Program-made: the position numbers and the translations under genes | Notes under the pieces: generated by a model | What the model saw: the letters and a program-made list of their open reading frames with translations, nothing else | Database searches by the model: none | What the model was told of the DNA's origin: nothing | Assembly (NCBI GenBank): GCA_021737445.1 | Contig: JAIPDY010000019.1 | Span: forward strand, 1 to 22,949 | DNA length: 22,949 nucleotides | From: Desulfotignum sp. | GTDB taxonomy: Bacteria > Desulfobacterota > Desulfobacteria > Desulfobacterales > Desulfobacteraceae | Direction: 5' to 3' | Shown here: piece after piece, positions 7,810 to 15,864 of the stretch | How positions within the stretch are numbered: position 1 is the first letter of the stretch | Layout of the letters: every line of letters starts with the position of its first letter

Positions 7810-9141
7810 TTATCCTTGTGTATCCTTGTGATGGGCATCCATACCCAAAGACAGAATCCGGGCCAGTTCAATTTTGGACGGGCAGGTGAAAGAGCAGAGG
7901 CCGCACCGGCAGCAGTCTAAAAGACCCAGCTCCAGGGCTTCTTCAATATCGTCGCTCACAAGGGCTTTCATGATGAAGCTGGGCATCAGGTCAACAGGGC
8001 AGATGTTCTCACAATAACTGCAGTTGATGCAGGCCCTTTCTTCGCCATGCATGGTGCAGTCCATCTGCACTTTTCTGCCCACAAGGCTGGACAGAAACGC
8101 TTTGGACACAGTAGGTTTATTCAGTCCCGGCCGGATAAAGCCGAACATCTCATCTCCCGGTGCATCCGGGATGATATTCAAGGTATTTTCAAAAAATCCC
8201 AGGTGGGCATCCGGGTCTTTTATCCGGCCGTTGAGCTGTCCTGTGGTGATGAGGCTGCCAGGGGAAAAATTGCCTGCCAGAAGGCGGACCTGGGAACCCT
8301 GGCGGGTGATCATGTGGGGTTTTTTGTCGCTGCCCCTGGTCACGGTGACCATGGTATCAAAGGGATATCGGCCGGTTTCAAGAAACTGTGCCATGCGCAC
8401 CAGGTCCTGGACACCGATATACCAGGCTGCGTTTTCCTTTGCCTCTTTTTTGATGTGGTATAAAATCGCCCCTGGATCCCAGGCAGGATAGGTATCAGGC
8501 ACCTGGAGGGTGATCAGGTGTTTTGCCGGTGCCAGAAGTGCAAGGGAATCTGTCCGGGCCGCCACAATCACCCGGTCTGAAAACCGTTTGAGCATGGACA
8601 GCCCGAATGCAAACTGCCGGATGTTGTCCTGAAGCACCAGGCCGGGATGGGGGGAGAATATGTCATTGCCGTTGAGGCAGACAATTATCAGAGGCGGCGC
8701 TGTTGCACTGTCTGCCGTATCCCTGGCAGGCAGCTGCCGCAGAAACTGCCACACCCCCCCCTGTTTGAGATGGTCTGCCAGTTTTTGGGCTGGTATCTGT
8801 GACAGATCTTTGGCAGACACCGGATCAAACTGGACAAAATCATCCATACCTTCCAGGGTGATCACCACTTCCAAAAGCCGGCGGCGTTTTCCGAACAAAA
8901 TTTTTTTCACCGTGCCGGTGCCCGGGGACACATATTGGATGCCGGTGTCCCGCTTGTCACAGAACAATGGTGTGCCGGTTTTAACCCGATCCTTTTCCTT
9001 TACCAGCAGTTTGGGGCGGATATGGGGAATGTCCAGGGCGCAAACCCCCACCGTGGCAGGTCTGGGAAGATGTATGACACTGGTATCCGGCATGCCGGAA
9101 AGTTTCAGTTTAAATCCTTTGGAAAGGGCAATTTTTTCCAT
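7810..9141 (-). CDS. nqrA: NqrA-like subunit with two RnfC-type [4Fe-4S] motifs
   Basis: By position and length (443 residues) this is NqrA, the quinone-associated peripheral subunit. The N-terminus (ALSKGFKLKLSGMPD) and the barrel-sandwich segment YVSPGTGTVKKILFGKRR (70-87) fit the NqrA/RnfC superfamily. Unusually, the C-terminal domain holds two complete ferredoxin motifs: C371-x2-C374-x2-C377-x3-C381-P and C410-x2-C413-x2-C416-x3-C420-P. From memory, Vibrio-type NqrA has no cluster, and the first motif is replaced by VPIGxYERVMPLD after the shared ERAC. RnfC has both motifs, but there is no Rnf-type neighbour, and nqrF is present. It is therefore either a cluster-retaining NqrA or an RnfC-like replacement. 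It is the first gene of the operon. No good ribosome site precedes the ATG; the nearest purine run is about 12 nt away. Confidence 0.88.
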   Translation of the reverse strand: MEKIALSKGFKLKLSGMPDTSVIHLPRPATVGVCALDIPHIRPKLLVKEKDRVKTGTPLFCDKRDTGIQYVSPGTGTVKKILFGKRRRLLEVVITLEGMDDFVQFDPVSAKDLSQIPAQKLADHLKQGGVWQFLRQLPARDTADSATAPPLIIVCLNGNDIFSPHPGLVLQDNIRQFAFGLSMLKRFSDRVIVAARTDSLALLAPAKHLITLQVPDTYPAWDPGAILYHIKKEAKENAAWYIGVQDLVRMAQFLETGRYPFDTMVTVTRGSDKKPHMITRQGSQVRLLAGNFSPGSLITTGQLNGRIKDPDAHLGFFENTLNIIPDAPGDEMFGFIRPGLNKPTVSKAFLSSLVGRKVQMDCTMHGEERACINCSYCENICPVDLMPSFIMKALVSDDIEEALELGLLDCCRCGLCSFTCPSKIELARILSLGMDAHHKDTQG

Positions 9142-9226
9142 GTGATTTATAATTTCCGTGTTTATGCAGTTGATTCCACCGGTTTAAGCAGGTTTTTTCC
9201 GGCAGAAAATACAGTTTACCAAATTT

Positions 9227-9255
9227 TTGGGGCAGATCAAGACCCCAATTTTTTT
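9227..9255 (+). terminator. Hairpin TTGGGG-N10-CCCCAA followed by seven T
   Basis: The 6-bp stem (9227-9232 with 9243-9248) and T7 tract look like an intrinsic terminator on the plus strand, but no plus-strand gene precedes it. Read in the nqr leader on the minus strand, the same stem is preceded by A7 and lacks a U tract. It may be a leader structure of the nqr message or a block to stray plus-strand transcription. Confidence 0.4.
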
Positions 9256-9323
9256 ACCTTACCACAAAACCGGGGCAGGCAACAGCCATGCAGTGATTTT
9301 TTAATCTTGATTTTCCGGTCCAG

Positions 9324-9350
9324 GTTATATAGAAGGAAAATCCACGGCAA
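9324..9350 (-). promoter_or_regulatory. Weak promoter candidate for the nqr-pyr operon
   Basis: On the minus strand, TTGCCG (9345-9350) and TATAAC (9324-9329) are separated by 15 nt, or 16 nt if TTTGCC is used. The spacing is short and the -35 box partial. It would give a leader of about 175 nt containing the GGGG/CCCC hairpin. The assignment is tentative. Confidence 0.28.
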
Positions 9351-9387
9351 AAAAAAATTCTGATAATTTAAGGATTTGGTGAACACA

Positions 9388-9777
9388 ATGAATCAGACCG
9401 AGATGGACAATATCTTTACCCAGAAGTTCTGTGATGAGCTGTTGCCGCCTCAAACCAGTGACCGGTTTTTTGAGGCATTGTATGGGGATGTGTCAGAAGG
9501 CGCCTATGACATCCGGCTGGAATGTGTCTCCATCAAGGCAAACAGAGTTGTACTGGCCTTTAATCTTACCCAGCGCCCGGGCAAGTGTCTGGTGTGCAGC
9601 CTGACCTATGGCCTGCCCAATGTGTTTGCACGCCATCCGCTCATCAATATCAAGGGCATGATCCAAAAAATCAAAGAAGCAGGAGTGCCGGTCAAAGAGT
9701 GGCAGCTGGGACAGACCTGTGAAAACACAAATACACTGCATGTGATCCCTCTGTATATTGATCTGGCAGAATCATAA
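9388..9777 (+). CDS. Small conserved protein of unknown function
   Basis: This 129-residue soluble protein begins MNQTEMDNIFTQKFCDEL. It has no signal peptide, membrane helix or known enzyme motif. Striking features are RPGKCLVCSLTYGLP with a CxxC (about 70-84), the HPLINIKGMI segment, and a later CENTNTLHVIPLY. I recall close relatives in Desulfobacteraceae genomes under the plainly wrong name 'pancreas/duodenum homeobox protein 1'; nothing here resembles a homeodomain. Start choice is uncertain. ATG 9388 is favoured by the protein start, with GGTG 6 nt upstream. GTG 9379 sits closer to AAGGA (9370-9374) and would add three residues. It stands alone, divergent from nqrA and convergent with the cyclophilin gene. 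The two cysteines might bind metal, but this is speculation. Confidence 0.8.
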   Translation: MNQTEMDNIFTQKFCDELLPPQTSDRFFEALYGDVSEGAYDIRLECVSIKANRVVLAFNLTQRPGKCLVCSLTYGLPNVFARHPLINIKGMIQKIKEAGVPVKEWQLGQTCENTNTLHVIPLYIDLAES

Positions 9778-9806
9778 ACCCCGGCAGATATTTTTAAAAA
9801 ATATTT

Positions 9807-9847
9807 AAAAAAATCCGGACTGACAGGGGCAGCCCGGATTTTTTTTT
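9807..9847. terminator. Bidirectional intrinsic terminator between convergent genes
   Basis: AATCCGG (9812-9818) pairs with CCGGATT (9834-9840). An A run precedes the stem and a T run (to 9847) follows it, so both strands read as stem plus U tract. It lies 30 nt after the plus-strand gene stop and just before the cyclophilin stop, so it should end both transcripts. Confidence 0.85.
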
Positions 9848-9853
9848 AAAGGG

Positions 9854-10384
9854 TTATGCTTTGGGCAGCTTGGGAAAATTTTTGTTCAGGGTTTTGTTCC
9901 ACTCATCCAGTCTGGGTTTGACCTTTTTTAACAGGGAGCCCACATTGCCCTGTATGGTGACACTGTCAATGGTATCTCCCTGGGCGATGCTGTTTACAAC
10001 CTTCTGGTCTGCTTCTCCTTCAACCACGCCAAAAACAGTGTGCACGCCGTCCAGGTGAGGGGTGGGGCCGTGGGTGATGAAAAACTGGGACCCGTTGGTA
10101 CCGGGGCCGGCATTGGCCATGGACAGAATGCCCGGCTTGTCGTGTTTGAGATCTTTTTTGCATTCATTTTCAAATTCATATCCCGGTCCGCCCATGCCGT
10201 TGCCGTAGGGGCAGCCGCCCTGGACCATGAAATCATTGATCACCCGGTGGAATTTGAGTCCGTTATAATATTGTCTTTTGGCCAGGTTGGCGAAACTGCC
10301 GCAGGTTACAGGGGTTTGATCGGCAAACAGTTTCAGGCGGATGGTTCCTTTGCTGGTTTCCATAACAGCGGTTAAATCAGGCAT
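9854..10384 (-). CDS. Cyclophilin-type peptidyl-prolyl cis-trans isomerase
   Basis: Cyclophilins speed proline isomerisation during protein folding. The 176-residue product has the family signature around FHRVINDFMVQGG, including the active-site Arg. The substrate-groove stretch ANAGPGTNGSQFFITHG and the His in PHLDGVHTVFG are also present. The start at 10384 is chosen over an in-frame upstream start at 10417 because AAGGAGA lies 6 nt before it. No signal peptide is visible, so the protein is probably cytoplasmic. About 45 residues at the C-terminus (after VTIQGNVG) form a basic tail beyond the cyclophilin core. It starts 59 nt after the hybrid kinase and may share its transcript, which ends at the bidirectional terminator. 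Confidence 0.93.
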   Translation of the reverse strand: MPDLTAVMETSKGTIRLKLFADQTPVTCGSFANLAKRQYYNGLKFHRVINDFMVQGGCPYGNGMGGPGYEFENECKKDLKHDKPGILSMANAGPGTNGSQFFITHGPTPHLDGVHTVFGVVEGEADQKVVNSIAQGDTIDSVTIQGNVGSLLKKVKPRLDEWNKTLNKNFPKLPKA

Positions 10385-10443
10385 GCAATTCTCCTTAATA
10401 TGGTTAAAAAAGTTCATTTATCATAAGGATCTGGATAAGATTG

Positions 10444-12390
10444 TCAAGCACTGCCCGTCACTGGGGCGGCATCCAGCACATCCCGGAGTTTGACTGCCAG
10501 GGTTTGTCTTGAAAATGGTTTCTGTATAAAATGGACCTCGTCATCCAGTACCCCTTGCCGGGCAATGATATCAGCGGTATATCCGGACATGAACAAACAT
10601 TTGATGTCAGGATAAAGGCCGGTCAGGAGGCCGGCCAGGTCCGGACCGTTCATTTCCGGCATGATCACATCGGTGAACAGCAGGTGGATCATGCCTTTAT
10701 GCTGTTGTGCCAGAGTGATGGCCTGGTTCGGGGTGAGGGCTTCCAGTACGGTATATCCCAGATTTTTAGTCATCTCACTGGCAAGTTCCAGAATGGCTGG
10801 TTCATCTTCAACAATCAGCAGGGTTTCGCCCTTTCCCTCTGGAACCGGGCCGCTGTTTTCCGGTGCAGATGTTTCAGATTCTCCGACAAGGCGGGGCAGG
10901 TAGATGTTAAAACAGGTGCCCTGGTTTATCTCACTGTCAACCATGATAAACCCGTTGTTTTGCTTAACAATGCCATACACTGTTGAAAGTCCCAGACCCG
11001 TGCCTTTGCCCTTTTTTTTGGTGGTAAAAAAAGGTTCAAAAATATTGTCCAGGGTGTGCCGGTCCATGCCGCAGCCGGTATCTCTGACCGCCAGCAGCAC
11101 AAAATCACCCGGGACAAATCCTGGATGATTGGCACAATAGTCATGGTCAAAAGAGGTCATCTTTGTTTCAATGGTCAGCTTTCCCACCCCGGCGATGGCA
11201 TCCCGGGCGTTAACGCACAGGTTGGCCAGAATCTGGTCCACCTGGGACGGGTCCATTTTCACCTGCCACAGATTTTCTGCCGGCTGCCAGTTCAGGTTGA
11301 TGTCTTCACCGATGAGCCGTTTAAGCATTTTGAGCATTCCTTCAACAGTCTTGTTCAAGTCAAGCGTCTTTGGAGAAATGGTTTGTTTGCGGGCAAAGGC
11401 CAGCAGCTTCCGGGTAATGTCTGAAGACCTCCCGGCAGCCGTGGCAATTTCCTTAAGATGATTATAAACCGGATCATCCGGGGTTGTTTTGCTCATGGCC
11501 AGATCTGCATTGCCTATGATTACGCTGAGCATATTATTGAAATCATGGGTGACACCGCCGGCCAGCCGGCCCACGGACTCCATTTTCTGGGCCTGGAGAA
11601 ACTGGGATTCCAGTTCCATCTGCTCCGTGATATCCCGTTTGACCGCCACGTAGTTGACAATTTTTCCATGGGTGTCAAACACGGGTGAAATAGTGGCATC
11701 TTCGGTGTAACAGGTCCCATCCATTCGTTTGTTCTCCAGATGGCCCTTCCACACCCGGCCCGATGAAATGGTGGCCCAGAGATTTTCATAAAATTGGGGG
11801 TCTTGTTTTCCGCTTTTCAGAATGCGCATGTTTTTGCCCAAAACATCGTGTGAACAATATCCGGTAATCCTTTCAAAAGCCGGATTTACATATTGAATAG
11901 TTCCTTTTGTATCGGTTACAATAATCATCTCACCAGCCTGCTCGATAGCGGATATCAGTCGTTCCCGTTCCGCTTCCACAGAATGCTTTTCTCTTCTCAA
12001 CGCATCTTCAGCCTTTTTGATTCGCAGGCCCACCTTGACCTGGGAAACAAGTTCATAAGGATCAATGGGCTTGGCCAGAAAGGTGTTGGCCCCCACTTCC
12101 AGGCCTTTGATCCGGCTCAGGGGGTCATTTCTGATGGCGGTGAGCATAATGACCGGTATACGGCAGGTGGTTTTGTCAGACATCAGGTTCCTGCAGGTTT
12201 CAAATCCGTCCATGCCCGGCATCTGGACATCCAGTAAAATGACGTCAGGCGATTCTTTTCTGGCTTTTTCCAGGCCTTCCATGCCGGACCGGGCCGTGAT
12301 CACAAGGCAGTCAGGCATCAGGTTTTTGAGCAAAGCAGACAGGGTGACCAGGTTGTCCATCTTGTCATCAATGGCCAGTATCTTTTCCAT
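10444..12390 (-). CDS. Hybrid signalling kinase REC-PAS-HisKA-HATPase-REC
   Basis: This 648-residue cytoplasmic protein has no membrane helix. The domains in order are: receiver (about 3-120, phospho-acceptor Asp54 in ILLDVQMPG); a short coiled linker; PAS (about 145-255, ending KRDITEQ); HisKA with His282 in THDFNN; HATPase with N-box LCVNARDA, G1 DTGCGM, F-box FEPFFTTKKKGKGTG and G2 GLGLSTV; and a second receiver (about 522-640, Asp574 in LFTDVIMPEMNG). All phospho-transfer residues are present. The N-terminal receiver suggests it is controlled by another kinase, most simply the HAMP-GAF hybrid kinase encoded 10 nt upstream, with output through its own C-terminal receiver. No DNA-binding output domain is attached. 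The start has only a distant AAAGGA, so coupling to the upstream gene is likely. Confidence 0.93.
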   Translation of the reverse strand: MEKILAIDDKMDNLVTLSALLKNLMPDCLVITARSGMEGLEKARKESPDVILLDVQMPGMDGFETCRNLMSDKTTCRIPVIMLTAIRNDPLSRIKGLEVGANTFLAKPIDPYELVSQVKVGLRIKKAEDALRREKHSVEAERERLISAIEQAGEMIIVTDTKGTIQYVNPAFERITGYCSHDVLGKNMRILKSGKQDPQFYENLWATISSGRVWKGHLENKRMDGTCYTEDATISPVFDTHGKIVNYVAVKRDITEQMELESQFLQAQKMESVGRLAGGVTHDFNNMLSVIIGNADLAMSKTTPDDPVYNHLKEIATAAGRSSDITRKLLAFARKQTISPKTLDLNKTVEGMLKMLKRLIGEDINLNWQPAENLWQVKMDPSQVDQILANLCVNARDAIAGVGKLTIETKMTSFDHDYCANHPGFVPGDFVLLAVRDTGCGMDRHTLDNIFEPFFTTKKKGKGTGLGLSTVYGIVKQNNGFIMVDSEINQGTCFNIYLPRLVGESETSAPENSGPVPEGKGETLLIVEDEPAILELASEMTKNLGYTVLEALTPNQAITLAQQHKGMIHLLFTDVIMPEMNGPDLAGLLTGLYPDIKCLFMSGYTADIIARQGVLDDEVHFIQKPFSRQTLAVKLRDVLDAAPVTGSA

Positions 12391-12400
12391 AAAATTTATA

Positions 12401-14971
12401 TTATCCTTTCAGTTCCCCGAGCATGGATTTTATTTTTTCCAGCAGGCTCTGCTGGTCCACATCCCCTTTTTGCACCAGCTGCTGGATATTGTTGCTGCTG
12501 AGCCGTTTAAAATCATGGGGGGTAAGGTCCTTGGCTGTGAGAACCAGGACAGGTATATTGGCGGTGGCCGGCGTTCCCCTGATTTTTTCCAGAACCGCAA
12601 ACCCGTCAACCTGGGGCATCATCAGGTCCAGAATAATCCCGTCCGGGAGGGTGTGCTGAATGTAGTCAACCGCTGCCTGTCCGCCATGGGCCACATCAAC
12701 GGTATACCCGGTATTTTCCAGAATGGCTTTGATCTGAACAATGGCTTCGTCATTGTCTTCCACCAGCAGAATTTTTAGGGCAGATAAATTTTCAAGGGAT
12801 GTTGGCCGGGTGTCATCACCAGCAGGGTCTGCGGCAGTGACCGGTTCATAAACCGGTGCGGTTCCCTGCCAGTTTAAGGGCAGGGTCACGGTGAAGGTGG
12901 AGCCCTTTTCCGGGGTGCTTTCCACTGTGATATCCCCGCCAAGCATCCGGGCGGCTTTATGGGCAATGGCAAGCCCCAGTCCTGATCCCTCATGCTGCCG
13001 GGACGACGATTCATCTGCCTGCCGGAATTCATCAAAAATATAGGGAAGGTGTTTTTGGCTTATGCCGATGCCTGTGTCGGCAATCTGGACAGCGATATCT
13101 TTTTGATCAGCTGTTACTGTCACTGTCACCCCTCCTTTGTCCGTAAATTTAACCGCATTGGCCAAAAGATTCTGCAAAATCTGGGTCACCCTGATTTCAT
13201 CGCTTTCAGGCATTGGCAGATCTTCAGGAATATTGTGTGCCAGGGAGATCTGTTTTTCCTCTGCCAGCGGGGCAATGTTTTCCAGGATATTTTCCAGGGT
13301 TCTGGAAAGTGAGAACGGCTGGGGGTGAACATCCATTCTCCCTGCCTCTATTTTGGAAAGATCCAGTATCTCATTTATCAGTGTCAGCAGGTTTTTGCCG
13401 TTACGCTCAATGATTTCCAGGTAATTGACCTCTTCCTGGCTGAGTTTTTCTCCAGCCTGCATCATCAGCACCCTGGAAAGGGCCATGACAGAGTTGAGCG
13501 GGGTTCGCAGCTCATGGCTGATGTTGGAGAGAAACGCACTTTTAAGCCGGCTGGCCTCTTCCACTGCCAGGCGCTGCTGCTCCAGTTCCACATTCTGTTC
13601 TTGCAGTTCTTCAGACTGGAGTTCCAGTTCCTCCTGCTGAATCCGGAGTTCTTCATTGGTTTGCTGTAACTGTTCTGAGAGCCGCCGGGTTTTGTCATTG
13701 GCCAGGATATTGGCAAAAGCAGTGTTCAGGGCAATATGCAGGGGCTGGGACAAAAAAGCCAAAGCTGTGTCTGAATATTTTTTCAGGCAGGCTAAAGATA
13801 TCATGGCCTGTACCTTCTCATCCACCACGATGGGAAGGGTGATGATCTCTTTTGGGACAGCAGTTCCGGTAAAGGTTTTAAATGTGAATGCCGTGTCTTC
13901 CGGGATATTCCGGATGTGTGACACGGTTTTGGATGTCAATGCCCGGCCGAATTCTCCTTCAAAAACAGAACCGTCAAACGGTTCCAGCAGCCGGGTATTG
14001 ACCCCGATTCCGGCCAGCGGTGAAAAACAGGCATCTTCCCGGTTCCAGAGATAAAAAGCGCCCATGTCTGATCCGGTGATATCCATGATCTTTTTCAAAA
14101 CGGTTTGTGCAAATTTTTGCGGTTCGGTTTCCATGATCAACGTTTTTGCCATGTCCGTGTTGTTTGTTTCCCTGTCGATGCGCAAAGATACCGTTTGTGC
14201 CATCTGGTTAAAGACCGCAGAGAGTCTGCCCAGTTCATTGGCAGATACATACCTGCTGCGGACGTGAAGATCACCGTTGCGGAACCGGTCTGTGGCACGG
14301 GTCAACTCCCTGAGGGGCCTGCGGATCTGCACATATAAAAAGACTCCGATTCCGGCCGTGACAAAAAAAATCACCGCAATGATGCCGGCCAGTTGATAGG
14401 TCAGATTTTTTTTATGTTTTGCCGCATACCCATATAATTCATCTGCTTTGTTGCCGGCAAAGTCTGACACGATCTCCACCAGATTCATCATTTCCTGCAT
14501 GTGAGGGGATTCCAGCTGGTTCTGGTTATAGTAATTTTCGGCCCGGGCTTTGTCTGTTTCCCCTTTCTTGAGAAGCTGGAGTACTTTTTTGCGGTTGTGC
14601 GCAGATTCGGTTAGACCGTGCATCAGGTTGTAGATATCGATGCGGGGTCCCAGGTACTGGTTGATCAGGATCTCTAAATTTTTTTGAATGTCAGCCTCAA
14701 GATTGGTGATATGTGACAGAATCATTTTCTGATTCCGGGTGTTGTTTTGTGAAAACAGGTCATCCGTTTTCCAGTGCATTGCGATGATATCCGCCTTTAA
14801 TTCGCCAATGGCCCGGCTCACTGTGAGGGGGTGCTGGTAAAGCCTGCCCGTATCTTTCCATATCAGGCCCATCTGTATCCAGGCAGCTGCGCCCAGAAAC
14901 AAGACAATCACCAGAATGGCACCCAGGCAGAGTTTCAACTGGGTGCTGATGCTCAGATTTCTGGGTTTCAC
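12401..14971 (-). CDS. Membrane hybrid sensor kinase HAMP-GAF-HisKA-HATPase-REC
   Basis: This 856-residue membrane kinase has two helices (about 11-33 and 193-215) bracketing a mainly helical periplasmic sensor. HAMP lies at about 216-268 and GAF at about 285-425. A Gln/Glu-rich coiled coil follows (about 426-475, LQQTNEELRIQQEELELQ). HisKA has His486 in NISHELRTPLN; HATPase has N-box NLLANAVKFT, DTGIGIS and GSGLGLAI. The C-terminal receiver has Asp782 in IILDLMMPQ. The start is GTG, supported by AGGAGG 9 nt upstream; a closer ATG in another frame leads only to a short overlapping frame. It follows the broken cheR by 13 nt. The helical sensor plus HAMP resembles chemoreceptor input modules. 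The signal is unknown. Confidence 0.93.
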   Translation of the reverse strand: MKPRNLSISTQLKLCLGAILVIVLFLGAAAWIQMGLIWKDTGRLYQHPLTVSRAIGELKADIIAMHWKTDDLFSQNNTRNQKMILSHITNLEADIQKNLEILINQYLGPRIDIYNLMHGLTESAHNRKKVLQLLKKGETDKARAENYYNQNQLESPHMQEMMNLVEIVSDFAGNKADELYGYAAKHKKNLTYQLAGIIAVIFFVTAGIGVFLYVQIRRPLRELTRATDRFRNGDLHVRSRYVSANELGRLSAVFNQMAQTVSLRIDRETNNTDMAKTLIMETEPQKFAQTVLKKIMDITGSDMGAFYLWNREDACFSPLAGIGVNTRLLEPFDGSVFEGEFGRALTSKTVSHIRNIPEDTAFTFKTFTGTAVPKEIITLPIVVDEKVQAMISLACLKKYSDTALAFLSQPLHIALNTAFANILANDKTRRLSEQLQQTNEELRIQQEELELQSEELQEQNVELEQQRLAVEEASRLKSAFLSNISHELRTPLNSVMALSRVLMMQAGEKLSQEEVNYLEIIERNGKNLLTLINEILDLSKIEAGRMDVHPQPFSLSRTLENILENIAPLAEEKQISLAHNIPEDLPMPESDEIRVTQILQNLLANAVKFTDKGGVTVTVTADQKDIAVQIADTGIGISQKHLPYIFDEFRQADESSSRQHEGSGLGLAIAHKAARMLGGDITVESTPEKGSTFTVTLPLNWQGTAPVYEPVTAADPAGDDTRPTSLENLSALKILLVEDNDEAIVQIKAILENTGYTVDVAHGGQAAVDYIQHTLPDGIILDLMMPQVDGFAVLEKIRGTPATANIPVLVLTAKDLTPHDFKRLSSNNIQQLVQKGDVDQQSLLEKIKSMLGELKG

Positions 14972-14984
14972 AGGTCATCTCCTC

Positions 14985-15783
14985 CTATTTTTTTATGTAG
15001 ATGGGGCAAAAATTCACCATCCGGGTGAAATGGTGCTGAAAGGGCGGGGGTGGTGCTTCTGCCTGGCCTAAAATGAGGGTTCCTCCCGGCACAAGAGCCT
15101 GGTACAGTTTTGCAAAAATGGTTTCCTGGTACCGGGAGTTGAAGTAGATCAGCAGGTTGCGGCACAGTACCAGATCAAAGCTGCCGAAAATACTTTCCGG
15201 CGGAACCCCGTGATTTGGATCCAAAATGTCATAACAGGAAAAGATTATCTTTGGGCAGAAAATATTTTTTCAACAGCCGGTACTTGATATTTTCAATACT
15301 GGAAAAAGGATAGACGGCCCTGGCAGCTGCCTGCAACACCCGGGTGTCGATATCGGTGGCAAACAGGTGCCGGTTCAGGGCAACCCCTTCTCTGTTTAGC
15401 AGTTCATGGACCAGGATAGCCACGGAATAGGGTTCTTCTCCCATGGCGCATCCGGCAGACCATATCCGGAGTGAATAATCCCGGCTCCTGGCTTTTTTCA
15501 TAACAATTTGGGGCAGCGTTCTGTCAGCCAGCAGCTCAAAGGTCAATGTGTCCCTGAAAAACCGGCTCACATTGATGGTGATCACATCCAGCAGCAGATC
15601 GATTTCATCAGCATGTTGCTCCAAATGGGAAAGATAGGCTGTGAAATCACGGCAGTTTGTATCAGTAATCCGCTTTTTTATACGCCGCAGGAGCATATCC
15701 GGGTGATACCCATTGAAATCAACCCCTCTTTTTTCCTTTAAAAAGCAAAGAATGTGGTTAAGTGCGGTCTGTATTTCCTGCAT
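14985..15783 (-). pseudogene. cheR: CheR-type protein methyltransferase, frameshifted
   Basis: CheR transfers methyl groups from S-adenosylmethionine to glutamates of chemoreceptors. The first frame (15783 to a TGA at 15229) encodes the N-terminal domain (LLRRIKKRITDT, ITINVSRFFRD) and the SAM site IWSAGCAMGEEPYS, then LFATDIDTRVL. It ends at KDNLFLL. The second frame begins in overlap (reads FSCYDILDPNHGVPPES) and carries the rest: FDLVLCRNLLIYFNSR, ALVPGGTLILGQAE, ending IYIKK at 14985. About ten residues expected between KYF and the CYDILDP strand seem to be missing. A small out-of-frame deletion is therefore likelier than a single-base error. The ATG at 15783 has GGGAGA 8 nt upstream. Each frame is otherwise well preserved, so the break is recent, an assembly error, or bypassed. 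It leads the operon with the two kinases; no cheB is present. Confidence 0.82.
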
Positions 15784-15825
15784 GGCCTGATTCTCCCAAT
15801 ATAAACTGGCTGGCAGTCAATTGTG

Positions 15826-15854
15826 ATAATATCGTAACACCCAGGGGATGTCAC
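15826..15854 (-). promoter_or_regulatory. Promoter for the cheR-kinase operon
   Basis: On the minus strand, GTGACA (15849-15854) and TATTAT (15826-15831) are separated by exactly 17 nt. They are 5/6 and 5/6 matches to the sigma-70 consensus. The start point would lie near 15819, giving a leader of about 35 nt before the ATG at 15783. Confidence 0.55.
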
Positions 15855-15864
15855 TGATATTTTT

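Larger units (their letters stand above)
9142..9387. other. Divergent control region between nqrA and the 9388 gene
   Basis: This 246-nt A/T-rich stretch has no credible gene. It must hold the start signals for both the nqr-pyr operon (minus) and the small plus-strand gene. It contains a GGGG/CCCC hairpin (9227-9255) and a weak minus-strand promoter candidate (9324-9350). Homopolymer runs of T and A are frequent. No regulator site was recognised. Confidence 0.5.

Noticed and set aside
7810..9141. RnfC of an RNF complex rather than NqrA
   Set aside because: The neighbours are nqrB-F, including an NADH-binding nqrF with a [2Fe-2S] domain, and there is no rnfB or rnfG-type set. The protein length also fits NqrA.
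12065..12778. 237-codon plus-strand frame spanning the junction of the two kinases
   Set aside because: It is antisense to conserved receiver domains and shows no motif of its own.
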